Source of the DNA: Streptosporangium album
GTDB taxonomy: Bacteria; Actinomycetota; Actinomycetes; Streptosporangiales; Streptosporangiaceae
Length of the DNA: 64,000 nt
NCBI RefSeq assembly: GCF_014203795.1
Contig: NZ_JACHJU010000001.1
Span: 4,712,001 to 4,776,000 of the forward strand
Reading direction: 5' to 3'
Positions within the stretch are counted from its first letter, which is position 1. Each line of letters opens with the position of its first letter. Under the pieces are notes generated by a model that was not told where the DNA came from, searched no databases, and saw nothing but the letters and a program-made list of their open reading frames with translations. Positions 33,527 to 41,210 of the stretch are shown piece after piece. The translations under genes were made by a program, and so were the position numbers.

Positions 33527-34702
33527 GTGTTCGACGAGATGTGGGGTGCCATCGCGCACCTCGGACGTGATGCCCGGACCCGGGGCTACCTGCGTGACGC
33601 GTGGTCGTCCGCCGATCTGGAACTGCGGGAGTGGTTCCGTCAGGAGGCCGCCAGACGGAGCCTCGACCTGAGAGAGGACCGCAACGGCAACCTGTGGGCC
33701 TGGTGGGGAGACCCGTCGGGCAGACCGGGCGTCGTCACGGGCAGCCATCTCGACTCGGTGCGCCACGGCGGCGCCTTCGACGGGCCGCTCGGCGTCGTGT
33801 CCGCCTTCGCCGCCGTCGACGCGCTGCGGGCCAGGGGCTTCGAACCCGCCCGCCCGCTGGGGGTGGCCTGTTTCACCGACGAGGAGGGTGCCAGGTTCGG
33901 CGTCCCCTGCATGGGCTCCCGGCTGCTCACCGGCGCTCTCGACGCCGACCGGGCACGTGGCCTGACCGACGACGCGGGCGACTCGATGGCCGAGGTGCTG
34001 CGCCGGGCCGGACGCGACCCGGGCGAGCTCGGCCGCGACGACGAGACCCTCGGCCAGGTCGGCGTCTTCGTGGAGCTCCACGTCGAACAGGGCCAGGAGC
34101 TGGTCCACCGGGAGGCGCCCGTCGGCGTGGCCGCGGCCATCTGGCCGCACGGCCGCTGGCGCTTCGACTTCCACGGCCAGGCCAACCACGCGGGCACCAC
34201 CCGGCTGGAAGACCGCGACGACCCGATGCTGCCCTTCGCCCGGACCGTGCTGCACGCCCGCCAGGCCGCCCAGCGGGAGGGGGTGGTGGCCACCTTCGGC
34301 AAGGTCCGCGTGTCGCCCAACAACGCCAACGCCATTCCGGGGCTGGTCAGCGCCTGGCTGGACGCCCGGGGCGGCGACGAGGACGCCGTCCGGGACCTGG
34401 TCTTCGAGCTGGCCGACTTCTCCGGGGCCGAGGTCAGCGCCGAATCGTGGACCCCCGTCGTCGACTTCGACGAGGCCCTCACGGGACGGATCGCCTCGCT
34501 CCTGGGGGGCGTTCCGGTCCTGCCGACCGGGGCCGGACACGACGCCGGAATCATCGCCTCCGCGGGTGTGCCCAGCGCGATGGTGTTCGTTCGCAATCCA
34601 ACGGGAATCTCTCACTCCCCGGACGAACACGCCGAGGTGTCTGACTGCCACGCGGGCGTCGCCGCCCTCACGACCACTCTGGAGGAGCTGTGCCGGAGCT
34701 GA
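33527..34702 (+). CDS. M20-family amidohydrolase, probable alternative N-formylglutamate deformylase
   Basis: A 391-residue metal-dependent amidase of the allantoate/N-carbamoyl amino acid hydrolase group. Metal ligands are in TGSHLDSVRHGGAFDG, CFTDEEGARFG and LHVEQGQEL, with the dimer-domain loop GTTRLEDRDDP and TGAGHDAG near the end. Its position before hutF and hutI, behind a hut operator, and the lack of a classical hutG suggest that it removes formate from N-formyl-L-glutamate, the last step after HutF. The GTG start fits a leaderless mRNA; ATG four codons later is the alternative. The function is inference from context. Confidence 0.8.
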   Translation: MFDEMWGAIAHLGRDARTRGYLRDAWSSADLELREWFRQEAARRSLDLREDRNGNLWAWWGDPSGRPGVVTGSHLDSVRHGGAFDGPLGVVSAFAAVDALRARGFEPARPLGVACFTDEEGARFGVPCMGSRLLTGALDADRARGLTDDAGDSMAEVLRRAGRDPGELGRDDETLGQVGVFVELHVEQGQELVHREAPVGVAAAIWPHGRWRFDFHGQANHAGTTRLEDRDDPMLPFARTVLHARQAAQREGVVATFGKVRVSPNNANAIPGLVSAWLDARGGDEDAVRDLVFELADFSGAEVSAESWTPVVDFDEALTGRIASLLGGVPVLPTGAGHDAGIIASAGVPSAMVFVRNPTGISHSPDEHAEVSDCHAGVAALTTTLEELCRS

Positions 34703-36048
34703 ACTACTGGTGTGAGCTCGCCTGGCTCCCGCCCGGCGAGGTCGTCGCGGGGGTGCTCGTCCGGGTTGAGGGCTCCCGGATCGCGGAGATCACCCCCGGT
34801 ATGGCCGACCCGCCCGCGGGAGCCGTCCGGCTCGACGGGCTGACCGTCCCCGGACTGGCCAACGCGCACTCCCACGCCTTCCACCGGGCCATGCGGGGGG
34901 TGACGCAGCGGGAGAAGGGCAGCTTCTGGACCTGGCGTGAGCAGATGTACGGTGTGGCCGCGACGCTGAACCCCGACTCCTACCTCAAGCTGGCCAGGGC
35001 CACGTTCGCAGAGATGGCGCTGGCCGGGATCACCGCCGTCGGGGAGTTCCACTACCTGCACCACGGGCCGGGCGGCACACCGTACGACGACCCGAACGTC
35101 ATGGGCCACGCGCTCATCCAGGCCGCGCGGGACGCCGGGCTGCGCATCGCCCTGCTGGACGCCTGCTACCTGAGCGGCGGCTTCGGCACCCCGCTGGGAG
35201 GCACCCAGCTCCGCTTCGGAGACGGTGACGCCGACAGGTGGGCCGTGCGGGTAGAGGCCCTCGCCGACGCCTACCGGGGGGTCGAGGACGTGGAGATCGG
35301 TGTGGCCGTCCATTCGGTCCGCGCGGTCCCCTGCGAGCAGATGCCCACAGTCAGCAGGTTCTCCCAGCACCACGCGTTTCCGATGCACGTCCACGTGTCC
35401 GAGCAGCGCGCGGAGAACGCCGCCTGCGTGGAGATGCACGCCGCAGGCCCGGTCCGGGTGCTGAGCGAGCACGACGTGCTCGGTCCCCGCTCCACCGCGG
35501 TGCACGCCACGCACGTGTCCGACTCCGACATCGCGCTGCTCGGCCAGTCGGGCACCCACGTCTGCATGTGCCCGACGACCGAGCGTGACCTGGCCGACGG
35601 CATCGGCCCGGCCAGGGCGATGTCCGAGGCGGGTTCGCCGATCACCCTCGGTTCCGACAGCCACGCGGTCGTCGACCTGTTCGAGGAGGCCCGCGCGGTC
35701 GAGTTGAACGAGCGGCTGGCCACCGAGCAGCGCGGCCACTGGACGGCCGCCGAGCTGCTCCAGGCCGCGACCGCCGCCGGGCACGCCTCCCTGGGATTTC
35801 CCGACGCGGGCATGCTCGTACCGGGCGCGTGGGCGGACCTGGTGTCGGTACGACTGGATTCGGTCCGTACGGCGGGCGCGTCCCACAGCGGAGCCCCGGA
35901 GATGGTGGTCTTCGCCGCGACGGCCGCGGATGTGCACTCGGTGGTGTCGGGCGGCAACCGGGTCGTGGCGGAGGGCCGGCATACGCTCGGGAACGTGGGC
36001 GCGCTGCTCGGCGAGGCGATCGCCGAGGCGCGGGGAGAGAAGGAGTGA
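34690..36048 (+). CDS. hutF: Formimidoylglutamate deiminase
   Basis: A 452-residue amidohydrolase-fold enzyme that converts N-formimidoyl-L-glutamate to N-formyl-L-glutamate and ammonia. Metal and active-site motifs: [33 protein letters not shown] and [16 protein letters not shown]. Starts at GTG 13 bases inside the preceding gene. HutF defines the five-step, formylglutamate variant of histidine degradation used by pseudomonads and actinobacteria. Confidence 0.93.
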   Translation: MPELNYWCELAWLPPGEVVAGVLVRVEGSRIAEITPGMADPPAGAVRLDGLTVPGLANAHSHAFHRAMRGVTQREKGSFWTWREQMYGVAATLNPDSYLKLARATFAEMALAGITAVGEFHYLHHGPGGTPYDDPNVMGHALIQAARDAGLRIALLDACYLSGGFGTPLGGTQLRFGDGDADRWAVRVEALADAYRGVEDVEIGVAVHSVRAVPCEQMPTVSRFSQHHAFPMHVHVSEQRAENAACVEMHAAGPVRVLSEHDVLGPRSTAVHATHVSDSDIALLGQSGTHVCMCPTTERDLADGIGPARAMSEAGSPITLGSDSHAVVDLFEEARAVELNERLATEQRGHWTAAELLQAATAAGHASLGFPDAGMLVPGAWADLVSVRLDSVRTAGASHSGAPEMVVFAATAADVHSVVSGGNRVVAEGRHTLGNVGALLGEAIAEARGEKE

Positions 36049-36055
36049 GCGGCCG

Positions 36056-37201
36056 GTGAGTGTGCTCTTCGAGAGGATCGGGCTGCTCTACACCGGTGAT
36101 CCGGAGCGGGAGGAGATCGAGGACGCCGCCCTGGTGGTCGAGGACGGCCGGGTGGTGTGGACCGGAGCCGCCGGCGAGGACCCCGGAGCCGACGAGCGCG
36201 TGGACGTGGGCGGGCGCTGCGTGATCCCCGGCTTCGTCGACAGCCACGCCCATCTGGTCTTCGCCGGCGACCGCACGGCCGAGTTCGCCGCCCGCATGTC
36301 GGGGGAGCCCTACACCGCCGGGGGCATCCGCACCACGGTCGCCGCGACCCGTGCGGCCACCGGCGATCTCCTGGCAGGCAGGACGGCCGCCCTGGTCGCC
36401 GAGATGCTCGCCCAGGGGACCACCACCGTCGAGATCAAGAGCGGCTACGGCCTGACGGTGGAGGACGAGCGCCGTTCCCTGGAGATCGCCGGACGGTTCA
36501 CCACGGAGACGACCTACCTGGGCGCGCACGTCGTGCCACCCGGCACGTCCGCCGACGACTACGTCCGCACGGTCACCGGGGAGATGCTCACAGCCTGCGC
36601 GCCGTACGCCAGGTGGGTCGACGTGTTCTGCGAGCGCGGCGCGTTCGACGCCGACCAGAGCAGGGAGATCCTGTTCGCCGGGGTCAAGGCCGGGCTGATG
36701 CCGCGGATCCACGCCAACCAGCTCGGCAACGGTCCCGGTGCGCGGATCGCCGCCGAGGTGGGCGCCGCCTCAGCCGACCACTGCACCCATCTGACCGACG
36801 ACGACGTCCTCGCGCTGTCCTCGGCCGGGGTGGTGGCCACCCTGTTGCCCGGCGCGGAGTTCTCCACCCGCTCGCCGTACCCGGACGCGCGTCGCCTGCT
36901 GGACGCGGGGGTGACCGTCGCGCTGGCCACCGACTGCAATCCCGGCTCGTCCTTCACCTCGTCCATGCCGTTCTGCCTGGCGCTGGCGGTCCGCGAGATG
37001 CGGATGACGCCGCTGGAGGCGATCAGGGCCGCCACCCACGGCGGAGCCAGAGCACTGCGCCGCGACGATGTCGGCACGCTGAGAGTGGGGGCCCGCGGTG
37101 ACCTGGTGGTCCTGGACGCCCCCTCCTACGTCCATCTGGCCTACCGGCCTGGCGTACCCCTGGTGGACCAGGTCTGGCGGGAGGGCCGCCGCCTGGTTTG
37201 A
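36056..37201 (+). CDS. hutI: Imidazolonepropionase
   Basis: A 381-residue amidohydrolase that opens the ring of 4-imidazolone-5-propionate to give N-formimidoyl-L-glutamate. Metal-site and substrate motifs: [44 protein letters not shown] and ATDCNPGSS. The GTG start has GGAG 9 bases upstream, overlapping the hutF stop. It is the last gene of the M20-hutF-hutI operon. Confidence 0.95.
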   Translation: MSVLFERIGLLYTGDPEREEIEDAALVVEDGRVVWTGAAGEDPGADERVDVGGRCVIPGFVDSHAHLVFAGDRTAEFAARMSGEPYTAGGIRTTVAATRAATGDLLAGRTAALVAEMLAQGTTTVEIKSGYGLTVEDERRSLEIAGRFTTETTYLGAHVVPPGTSADDYVRTVTGEMLTACAPYARWVDVFCERGAFDADQSREILFAGVKAGLMPRIHANQLGNGPGARIAAEVGAASADHCTHLTDDDVLALSSAGVVATLLPGAEFSTRSPYPDARRLLDAGVTVALATDCNPGSSFTSSMPFCLALAVREMRMTPLEAIRAATHGGARALRRDDVGTLRVGARGDLVVLDAPSYVHLAYRPGVPLVDQVWREGRRLV

Positions 37202-37415
37202 AACCCCGCCGGGCGGGAAGACCGCAATGCCTGTGACGTTGCGTTCGGAGTCATCCTCCTTAGGGAGGAAATTCAAAACCGTTCTTCGGGCGTACTTCTT
37301 TAGGGAATCTTTGCGCTGATCCGGGCGTTGGTCAGGTAAGCGACATGTGCGCAGGCGCGGGGCCTTGAACGAGCGTGCGGACATGTCATAAGCAGGCGGA
37401 GCGAGGTGCCATCGG

Positions 37416-38354
37416 ATGGCAAGGCCGACGGGGAATCGGACGCAGGATCAGCAGGTCTCTGACCGGGACCTGCTGGGGACCTACCTGGCTGAGATCGGGC
37501 GGGTTCCCCTGCTCACCGCAGAGGAGGAGGTCGAACTCGCCAAGCGGATCGAGGCGGGCCTCTTCGCGGAGCAATTGCTGGACGGCGGACTGGCGGAGCC
37601 GCGGATCGCGGACGCCGCCGATGAGGAGCTTGAACGGCTGGCTGTTTCGGGGCAGCGGGCCAAAGATGAATTCATCCAGGCCAATCTACGTCTTGTGGTG
37701 GCGGTCGCGCGCAAATACTCCGGACGGGGAATGCCGCTGATCGATCTGGTCCAGGAGGGAAACCTGGGCCTGGTGCGGGCGGTCGAGAAATTCGATTACC
37801 GGCGGGGCTACAAGTTCTCCACATATGCCACCTGGTGGATCCGTCAGTCCGTGGGCCGCGCGATCCACGAACAGGCCCGGCCGGTCCGGCTGCCCACCCA
37901 CGCGGGTGAGCAGATGACCCGGCTGATGCGGGTCCGGCGCGACATGCTGGCCGAGCTCGACCAGGAGCCGACGGACGCCGACCTGGCCGCGGTGCTGGAG
38001 CTGCCGATCGAACGCGTCCGTGAGCTGCGCCGCTGGGCGTCCGACCCCGTCTCCCTCCAGCTCGGCGTGGGCGACGAGGACGAGACCGAGCTCGGTGACA
38101 TGATCGCCGACGAGACGTGGGCCGACCCGGAGCAACAGGCCATGGACATCCTGGAGCGTGAGCGCCTGGAGCAGTGGCTGACAGGGTTGGAAGGCCAGAC
38201 CCGTGAGATGCTCCGCTGGCGCTACGGGCTGATGGACGGCCGCGAGCACACGCTGACCGAGGTCGGCGAGCGCTACGGCATCGGCCGTGACCGCGCCCGC
38301 CGCATCGAGCGCGACGCGCTGGCCCGGTTGCGGAAGATGGCCATGGCCGCCTGA
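37416..38354 (+). CDS. Sigma-70 family RNA polymerase sigma factor (HrdB-like, group 2)
   Basis: A 312-residue sigma factor with region 1.2 (DLLGTYLAEIGRVPLLTAEEEVELAKRIE), region 2 (NLRLVVAVARKYSGRGMPLIDLVQEGNLGLVRAVEKFDYRRGYKFSTYATWWIRQ in segments), region 3 (VRLPTHAGEQ) and region 4 (LTEVGERYGIGRDRARRIERDALARLR). It lacks the long N-terminal domain of the housekeeping sigma HrdB, so it is an accessory group 2 sigma. No anti-sigma factor is adjacent. GAGG lies 9 bases before the ATG. The 214-base leader contains a small hairpin, CCTCC-TTAG-GGAGG (37255-37268). Confidence 0.93.
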   Translation: MARPTGNRTQDQQVSDRDLLGTYLAEIGRVPLLTAEEEVELAKRIEAGLFAEQLLDGGLAEPRIADAADEELERLAVSGQRAKDEFIQANLRLVVAVARKYSGRGMPLIDLVQEGNLGLVRAVEKFDYRRGYKFSTYATWWIRQSVGRAIHEQARPVRLPTHAGEQMTRLMRVRRDMLAELDQEPTDADLAAVLELPIERVRELRRWASDPVSLQLGVGDEDETELGDMIADETWADPEQQAMDILERERLEQWLTGLEGQTREMLRWRYGLMDGREHTLTEVGERYGIGRDRARRIERDALARLRKMAMAA

Positions 38355-38373
38355 CCTTCCGGCCTTGACACGT

Positions 38374-38405
38374 TTCCGGCACGGCTCACCTGGGCCGTGC
38401 CGGAA
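38374..38405. terminator. 12-bp hairpin terminator of the sigma factor gene
   Basis: TTCCGGCACGGC and GCCGTGCCGGAA flank an 8-base loop, 20 bases past the stop codon. It is followed by CTGTTATTC. Confidence 0.8.
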
Positions 38406-38470
38406 CTGTTATTCGGTCCGTTCGGTCGTTCAGGTCTGTGGGGTTGAGGGTTTCTCGCTGTTCGCGCTGC

Positions 38471-38584
38471 GGTGGGCAGGTGTTCCGGCCGGCCGTCGCG
38501 GTTGCCGTCCGGTGTTTCAGGCCTCCGGCCTGGCGGGCGCGGTGGTCGCGCTTTTTTATAAGCCGGCCGGAACACCTGCCCACC
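38471..38584. repeat. 114-bp element with 23-bp perfect inverted termini and an internal terminator
   Basis: The arms 38471-38493 (begins GGTGGGCAGGTG) and 38562-38584 (ends CACCTGCCCACC) are exact reverse complements of 23 bases. Inside are CAGGCC-TCC-GGCCTG (38519-38533) and GCGCG-GTGGT-CGCGC followed by six T residues, a textbook rho-independent terminator on the plus strand. There is no coding frame. It could be a MITE-like element or a structured RNA. The rest of the 436-base gap between the sigma gene and the SRPBCC gene (38355-38790) shows only a 12-bp palindrome, CGCCGTACGGCG. Confidence 0.75.
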
Positions 38585-38790
38585 TCCGCGCCAGACTGCT
38601 CCGCCGTACGGCGTGCGGACCGTAGTTTCTTGCTTTCGGACCGCCCATCGGGCTCTTTGACGCTGAAGCGATCCGTGCGGGGCCGTTCAGGGTTGATCGC
38701 CGTAGCCGGCGCGTGCCTCTCCGACCAGTGCAGGGCCGAGCGCCGCAGGGGCCGGCGACCGTCCGTCCGCGTCGGCCCGTGTCCGGTGGT

Positions 38791-39231
38791 TCACTCCAGG
38801 TGGGCGGCGCAGCCAAGCTGCTCGCCGACTCTGTCGAGGAGATCGCCGGTGTTCTTCCGGAGGCCGGCTCTGAACCCGATGAAGAACCGGTTCGCCAGGG
38901 GCACTCCCCAGCGGCCCCGTTGCGCCACGTTGAAGACTCGATGGACGAGACGGGTCCCCAGGGGGTGAGGCTCGATGAGGTATTCGCCCCGATACCACCA
39001 GCCGCCCTGAAGCGCGAGAAGGTTCTTCCGCACCTCGACGGTCATCGTGTGGCCCGCGAAGTGAGCCGTGAACCGTTCCGGGCCGCCGGACAGGTTGCCC
39101 TGGTGGGAGCCGTTCAGCAGCCACAGGTTGTCCGGGCCGATCGGGCCGGGCCGTGCGGCGAGCAGGAGGTCCGCCACCCGGTCCGCAGGAGCCTCGATCA
39201 CGCCCGTCACCTCGTGGAGCGGGGACTTCAT
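38791..39231 (-). CDS. SRPBCC (START/Bet v 1-fold) family protein
   Basis: A 146-residue protein of the polyketide cyclase/dehydrase and lipid-transport superfamily: N-terminal strand HEVTGVIEAPADRVADLLL, central strands with FTAHFAGHTMTVEVRKNLL and C-terminal helix FIGFRAGLRKNTGDLLDRVGEQL. The fold binds a hydrophobic ligand. Its ATG overlaps the PadR stop by 4 bases, so it is co-translated and co-regulated with that regulator. The ligand is unknown. Confidence 0.8.
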   Translation of the reverse strand: MKSPLHEVTGVIEAPADRVADLLLAARPGPIGPDNLWLLNGSHQGNLSGGPERFTAHFAGHTMTVEVRKNLLALQGGWWYRGEYLIEPHPLGTRLVHRVFNVAQRGRWGVPLANRFFIGFRAGLRKNTGDLLDRVGEQLGCAAHLE

Positions 39232-39869
39232 CGCTCCTCCTGAGAAGTGGAGTGCGGCTGCTCCTCACCAAGAAGGTCGGTCAGCAGGCCGCTTTTCGAA
39301 GAGTCGGACCATCCGAGCTCGCCCGACTCCAGGCGTGCGATCACTCCATGCACCCAGTCGAGCTCCGCCGCCCGGAGGGCGCGCTCGCACTCCACTTCGA
39401 GCATGAGGATCGAGGGCAGACCACTGGCGGTGAGCGCGCTGATGTGGGCGTCGCAGGCCACCACCCCGCCCTTCAGGGTGGCGGCCCGCGTCCGCAGGCA
39501 CCGCCCGGCCTCCCCAGGTGGCAGACAGCCGATGAGGGAGATCGCCGCCAGGAACACGCGGCTGTCATGGTCCGGCTCCTCCAGCAGGCGCCGGAGGCGG
39601 CTCTGAAGCTCCGCCGTGCCCTCGGCCGTGATCTCGTACACCGTGCGCTCGGGCCGGCGGCCTTCCCTCGTTGTCTCGACAGGACTGATCAGCTCCTCCC
39701 CGGCCAGCCGGTCCACCGCGTGGTAGAGGCTGCGGGGCAGGCCCGTGACGTAGTCCTTGTGCGTCTCGACGATGAGCCGGTGCAACTCGTAGGGATGGCT
39801 GGGCCGTATGGAGAGCAATGCGAGCACGGTCAGCCCGACCAGGTCGCGATGGGTCCGTCGCAGTGTCAT
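39228..39869 (-). CDS. PadR-family regulator
   Basis: A 213-residue PadR protein: winged helix (LVGLTVLALLSIRPSHPYELHRLI, GLPRSLYHAVDRLAGEELI, RPERTVYEITAEG) and a Vir-type helical C-terminal domain ending in a charged tail. ATG chosen with AGGGAGGG just upstream; another ATG five codons earlier lies at the edge of the operator-like palindrome. It forms an operon with the SRPBCC gene. The partner protein could produce or bind the inducing molecule. Confidence 0.88.
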   Translation of the reverse strand: MTLRRTHRDLVGLTVLALLSIRPSHPYELHRLIVETHKDYVTGLPRSLYHAVDRLAGEELISPVETTREGRRPERTVYEITAEGTAELQSRLRRLLEEPDHDSRVFLAAISLIGCLPPGEAGRCLRTRAATLKGGVVACDAHISALTASGLPSILMLEVECERALRAAELDWVHGVIARLESGELGWSDSSKSGLLTDLLGEEQPHSTSQEER

Positions 39870-39883
39870 CGCCCTCCCTGTCA

Positions 39884-39902
39884 TGCAATCTTCTCTATTG
39901 CA
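39884..39902. promoter_or_regulatory. Candidate PadR operator TGCAAT-N7-ATTGCA
   Basis: A perfect 6-bp inverted repeat (TGCAATCTTCTCTATTGCA) 15 bases upstream of the PadR start. The position fits autoregulation; the match to known PadR sites is only in general form. Confidence 0.5.
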
Positions 39903-39981
39903 GTTTGCACTAAAAATGTCGCGCAAACAAGAACGTCGGGCGCACCTGCCGGGCATGGAGGATGAGACGCCCGAGCGATCC

Positions 39982-40383
39982 TCAGGCCCCGCTCTGGCCT
40001 TCGGCCCGCTTCTCCAGGCGGGTGCCGTTGCGCAGCGTGATGGACATCAGGTCGCTCGGGCCGTCCAGCTCCAGGCGGTGCCAGCGGCCGCGCGGCACGA
40101 TGAACACGTTTCCCGCCTTCAGAGTGGTCGCCTCTTCCGAACCGGGGCCCTCCGGGCGCAGGAAGATACGCACTCCGCCGGCCAGCACGCACACCGCCTC
40201 CTCGGCTCCGGGGTGCATCTCCCAGTAATCAGGGTGAACGTCCTCGTCGGTCTCGACGTGGAAGGTCGCGACCGTCCATCCGTTCAGTTCGCCGTGCATC
40301 TGACGTTCCTCGGCCTGGACCCGTCCGTTGTCATACAGGCGGATCGCAGAGTGGAACAGGTCGATGGGAGAGGTCTTCATCAT
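39982..40383 (-). CDS. Cupin-domain protein
   Basis: A 133-residue single-domain cupin. The metal-binding first motif is HPDYWEMHPGAEEAVCVLAGGVRIFL (in segments; an H..x..H..E pattern) and the second is GNVFIVPRGRWHRLEL with its His. It could be a small dioxygenase/isomerase or a ligand-binding protein. Two ATGs lie in tandem at the start, after AGGGAAA. Neighbours do not indicate a pathway. Confidence 0.82.
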   Translation of the reverse strand: MMKTSPIDLFHSAIRLYDNGRVQAEERQMHGELNGWTVATFHVETDEDVHPDYWEMHPGAEEAVCVLAGGVRIFLRPEGPGSEEATTLKAGNVFIVPRGRWHRLELDGPSDLMSITLRNGTRLEKRAEGQSGA

Positions 40384-40407
40384 GGATTTCCCTGAGTATC
40401 GAGGCGG

Positions 40408-40650
40408 TCAGCGTGACGTGGCCGGAGCGGCGAGTTCTTCCGGTCGCGCGCCGGTGCCGGTCTGCGGGCCGGGGCGGCCCTTGGGCAGGACGGTCAGCGC
40501 CACGGCCACCGCGATGGCCAGCAGGATGCCGGAGATTCCCAGGCTCAGCGCGTAGCCGTGGGTGAGGACCGTGGGATCGGTGCTCAACCCGGTGCGCCGG
40601 CCCGCGACGGTCGTGAGCACCGCCAGGCCGATACAGCCGCCGATCTGCTG
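40408..40650 (-). pseudogene. MFS drug transporter (DHA2/EmrB type), C-terminal fragment
   Basis: About 80 codons: RQQIGGCIGLAVLTTVAGRRTG is the conserved start of a late helix in 14-helix EmrB/QacA transporters, and ISGILLAIAVAVALTVLP is the last helix followed by a hydrophilic tail. Upstream of the RQQIGG motif the frame has no transporter similarity; instead the opposite strand carries the end of a TetR gene. Around 430 N-terminal residues are missing. Confidence 0.72.
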
Positions 40651-40974
40651 TCGGCCTCCGCGCTCTGGTTCCCGGAGAACGTCATCGACTCCGCCGTGAA
40701 GTGTGGCCTGACATCTGAACAGGGCGTTCACGCCTACCGGGCCATCTGGTACTACACCGCGGGAGAGATCATCATCCGCGCCGCCGCCGCCGCCGCCGCG
40801 CGCCGCCGCCGGGACGCCGACCGGCCGACCTACCGGGACCAGATCTTCGCCGACCTGGACCCGCAGGTCCTGCCGCGGCTGGCGTCCCTGGGTGGCCGCT
40901 GGAGTTCCCTGACCGCCGAGGACACCTACAGGCAGGGCCTGATCGCCCTCGTCAACGGACTTCTCGGTCCTTAG
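40651..40974 (+). pseudogene. TetR-family regulator, C-terminal fragment
   Basis: The frame encodes a TetR ligand-binding C-terminus: ALWFPENVIDSAVKCGLTSEQGVHAYRAIWYYTAGEII, then an Ala/Arg run and TYRQGLIALVNGLLG before the stop. The DNA-binding half is absent; codons before LLSASALWF belong to the transporter fragment on the other strand. With that fragment it marks the ends of a formerly divergent regulator-pump pair. Confidence 0.68.
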
Positions 40975-41126
40975 CGCCGGTCCTCGCAGCATGGAGACGG
41001 ACCGGCGGCTTGGGCGTCGAGGAGCCGGTGGCGGGCGTCCGCGGTGCCGTCGGCGAGCTGGCTCGGCGTCGTGCCGCGTCGCTTGCGCGGGGCGCGGCCC
41101 CATGGCCGCCGGGGCCGCAGCCTCAT
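40971..41126 (-). pseudogene. Possible N-terminal fragment of another TetR-type regulator
   Basis: A 51-codon frame starting just left of the operator region. It contains RAPRKRRGTTPSQLADGTADARHRLLDA, reminiscent of the basic tail and first helix of TetR regulators, and then changes to unrelated sequence. If real, it is the stump of the regulator divergent from the oxidoreductase-methyltransferase gene. Evidence is thin. Confidence 0.22.
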
Positions 41127-41128
41127 CG

Positions 41129-41165
41129 TTTGCCATATCGGCAAATTAACTTGCCGGATCGGCGG
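41129..41165. promoter_or_regulatory. Two-copy operator TTGCC-N5-GGCAA before the fusion gene
   Basis: TTTGCC-ATATC-GGCAAA (41129-41145) is a perfect 6-bp inverted repeat; a second copy, TTGCC-GGATC-GGCGG (41151-41165), is imperfect on the right. The copies are 21 bp apart, two helical turns, as expected for two dimers on the same face. They lie about 45-80 bases upstream of the GTG of the fusion gene. Confidence 0.6.
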
Positions 41166-41210
41166 CCACGCCGCACCGTGGACGCAGACGACGAGTAGAG
41201 GGAGCGCACG

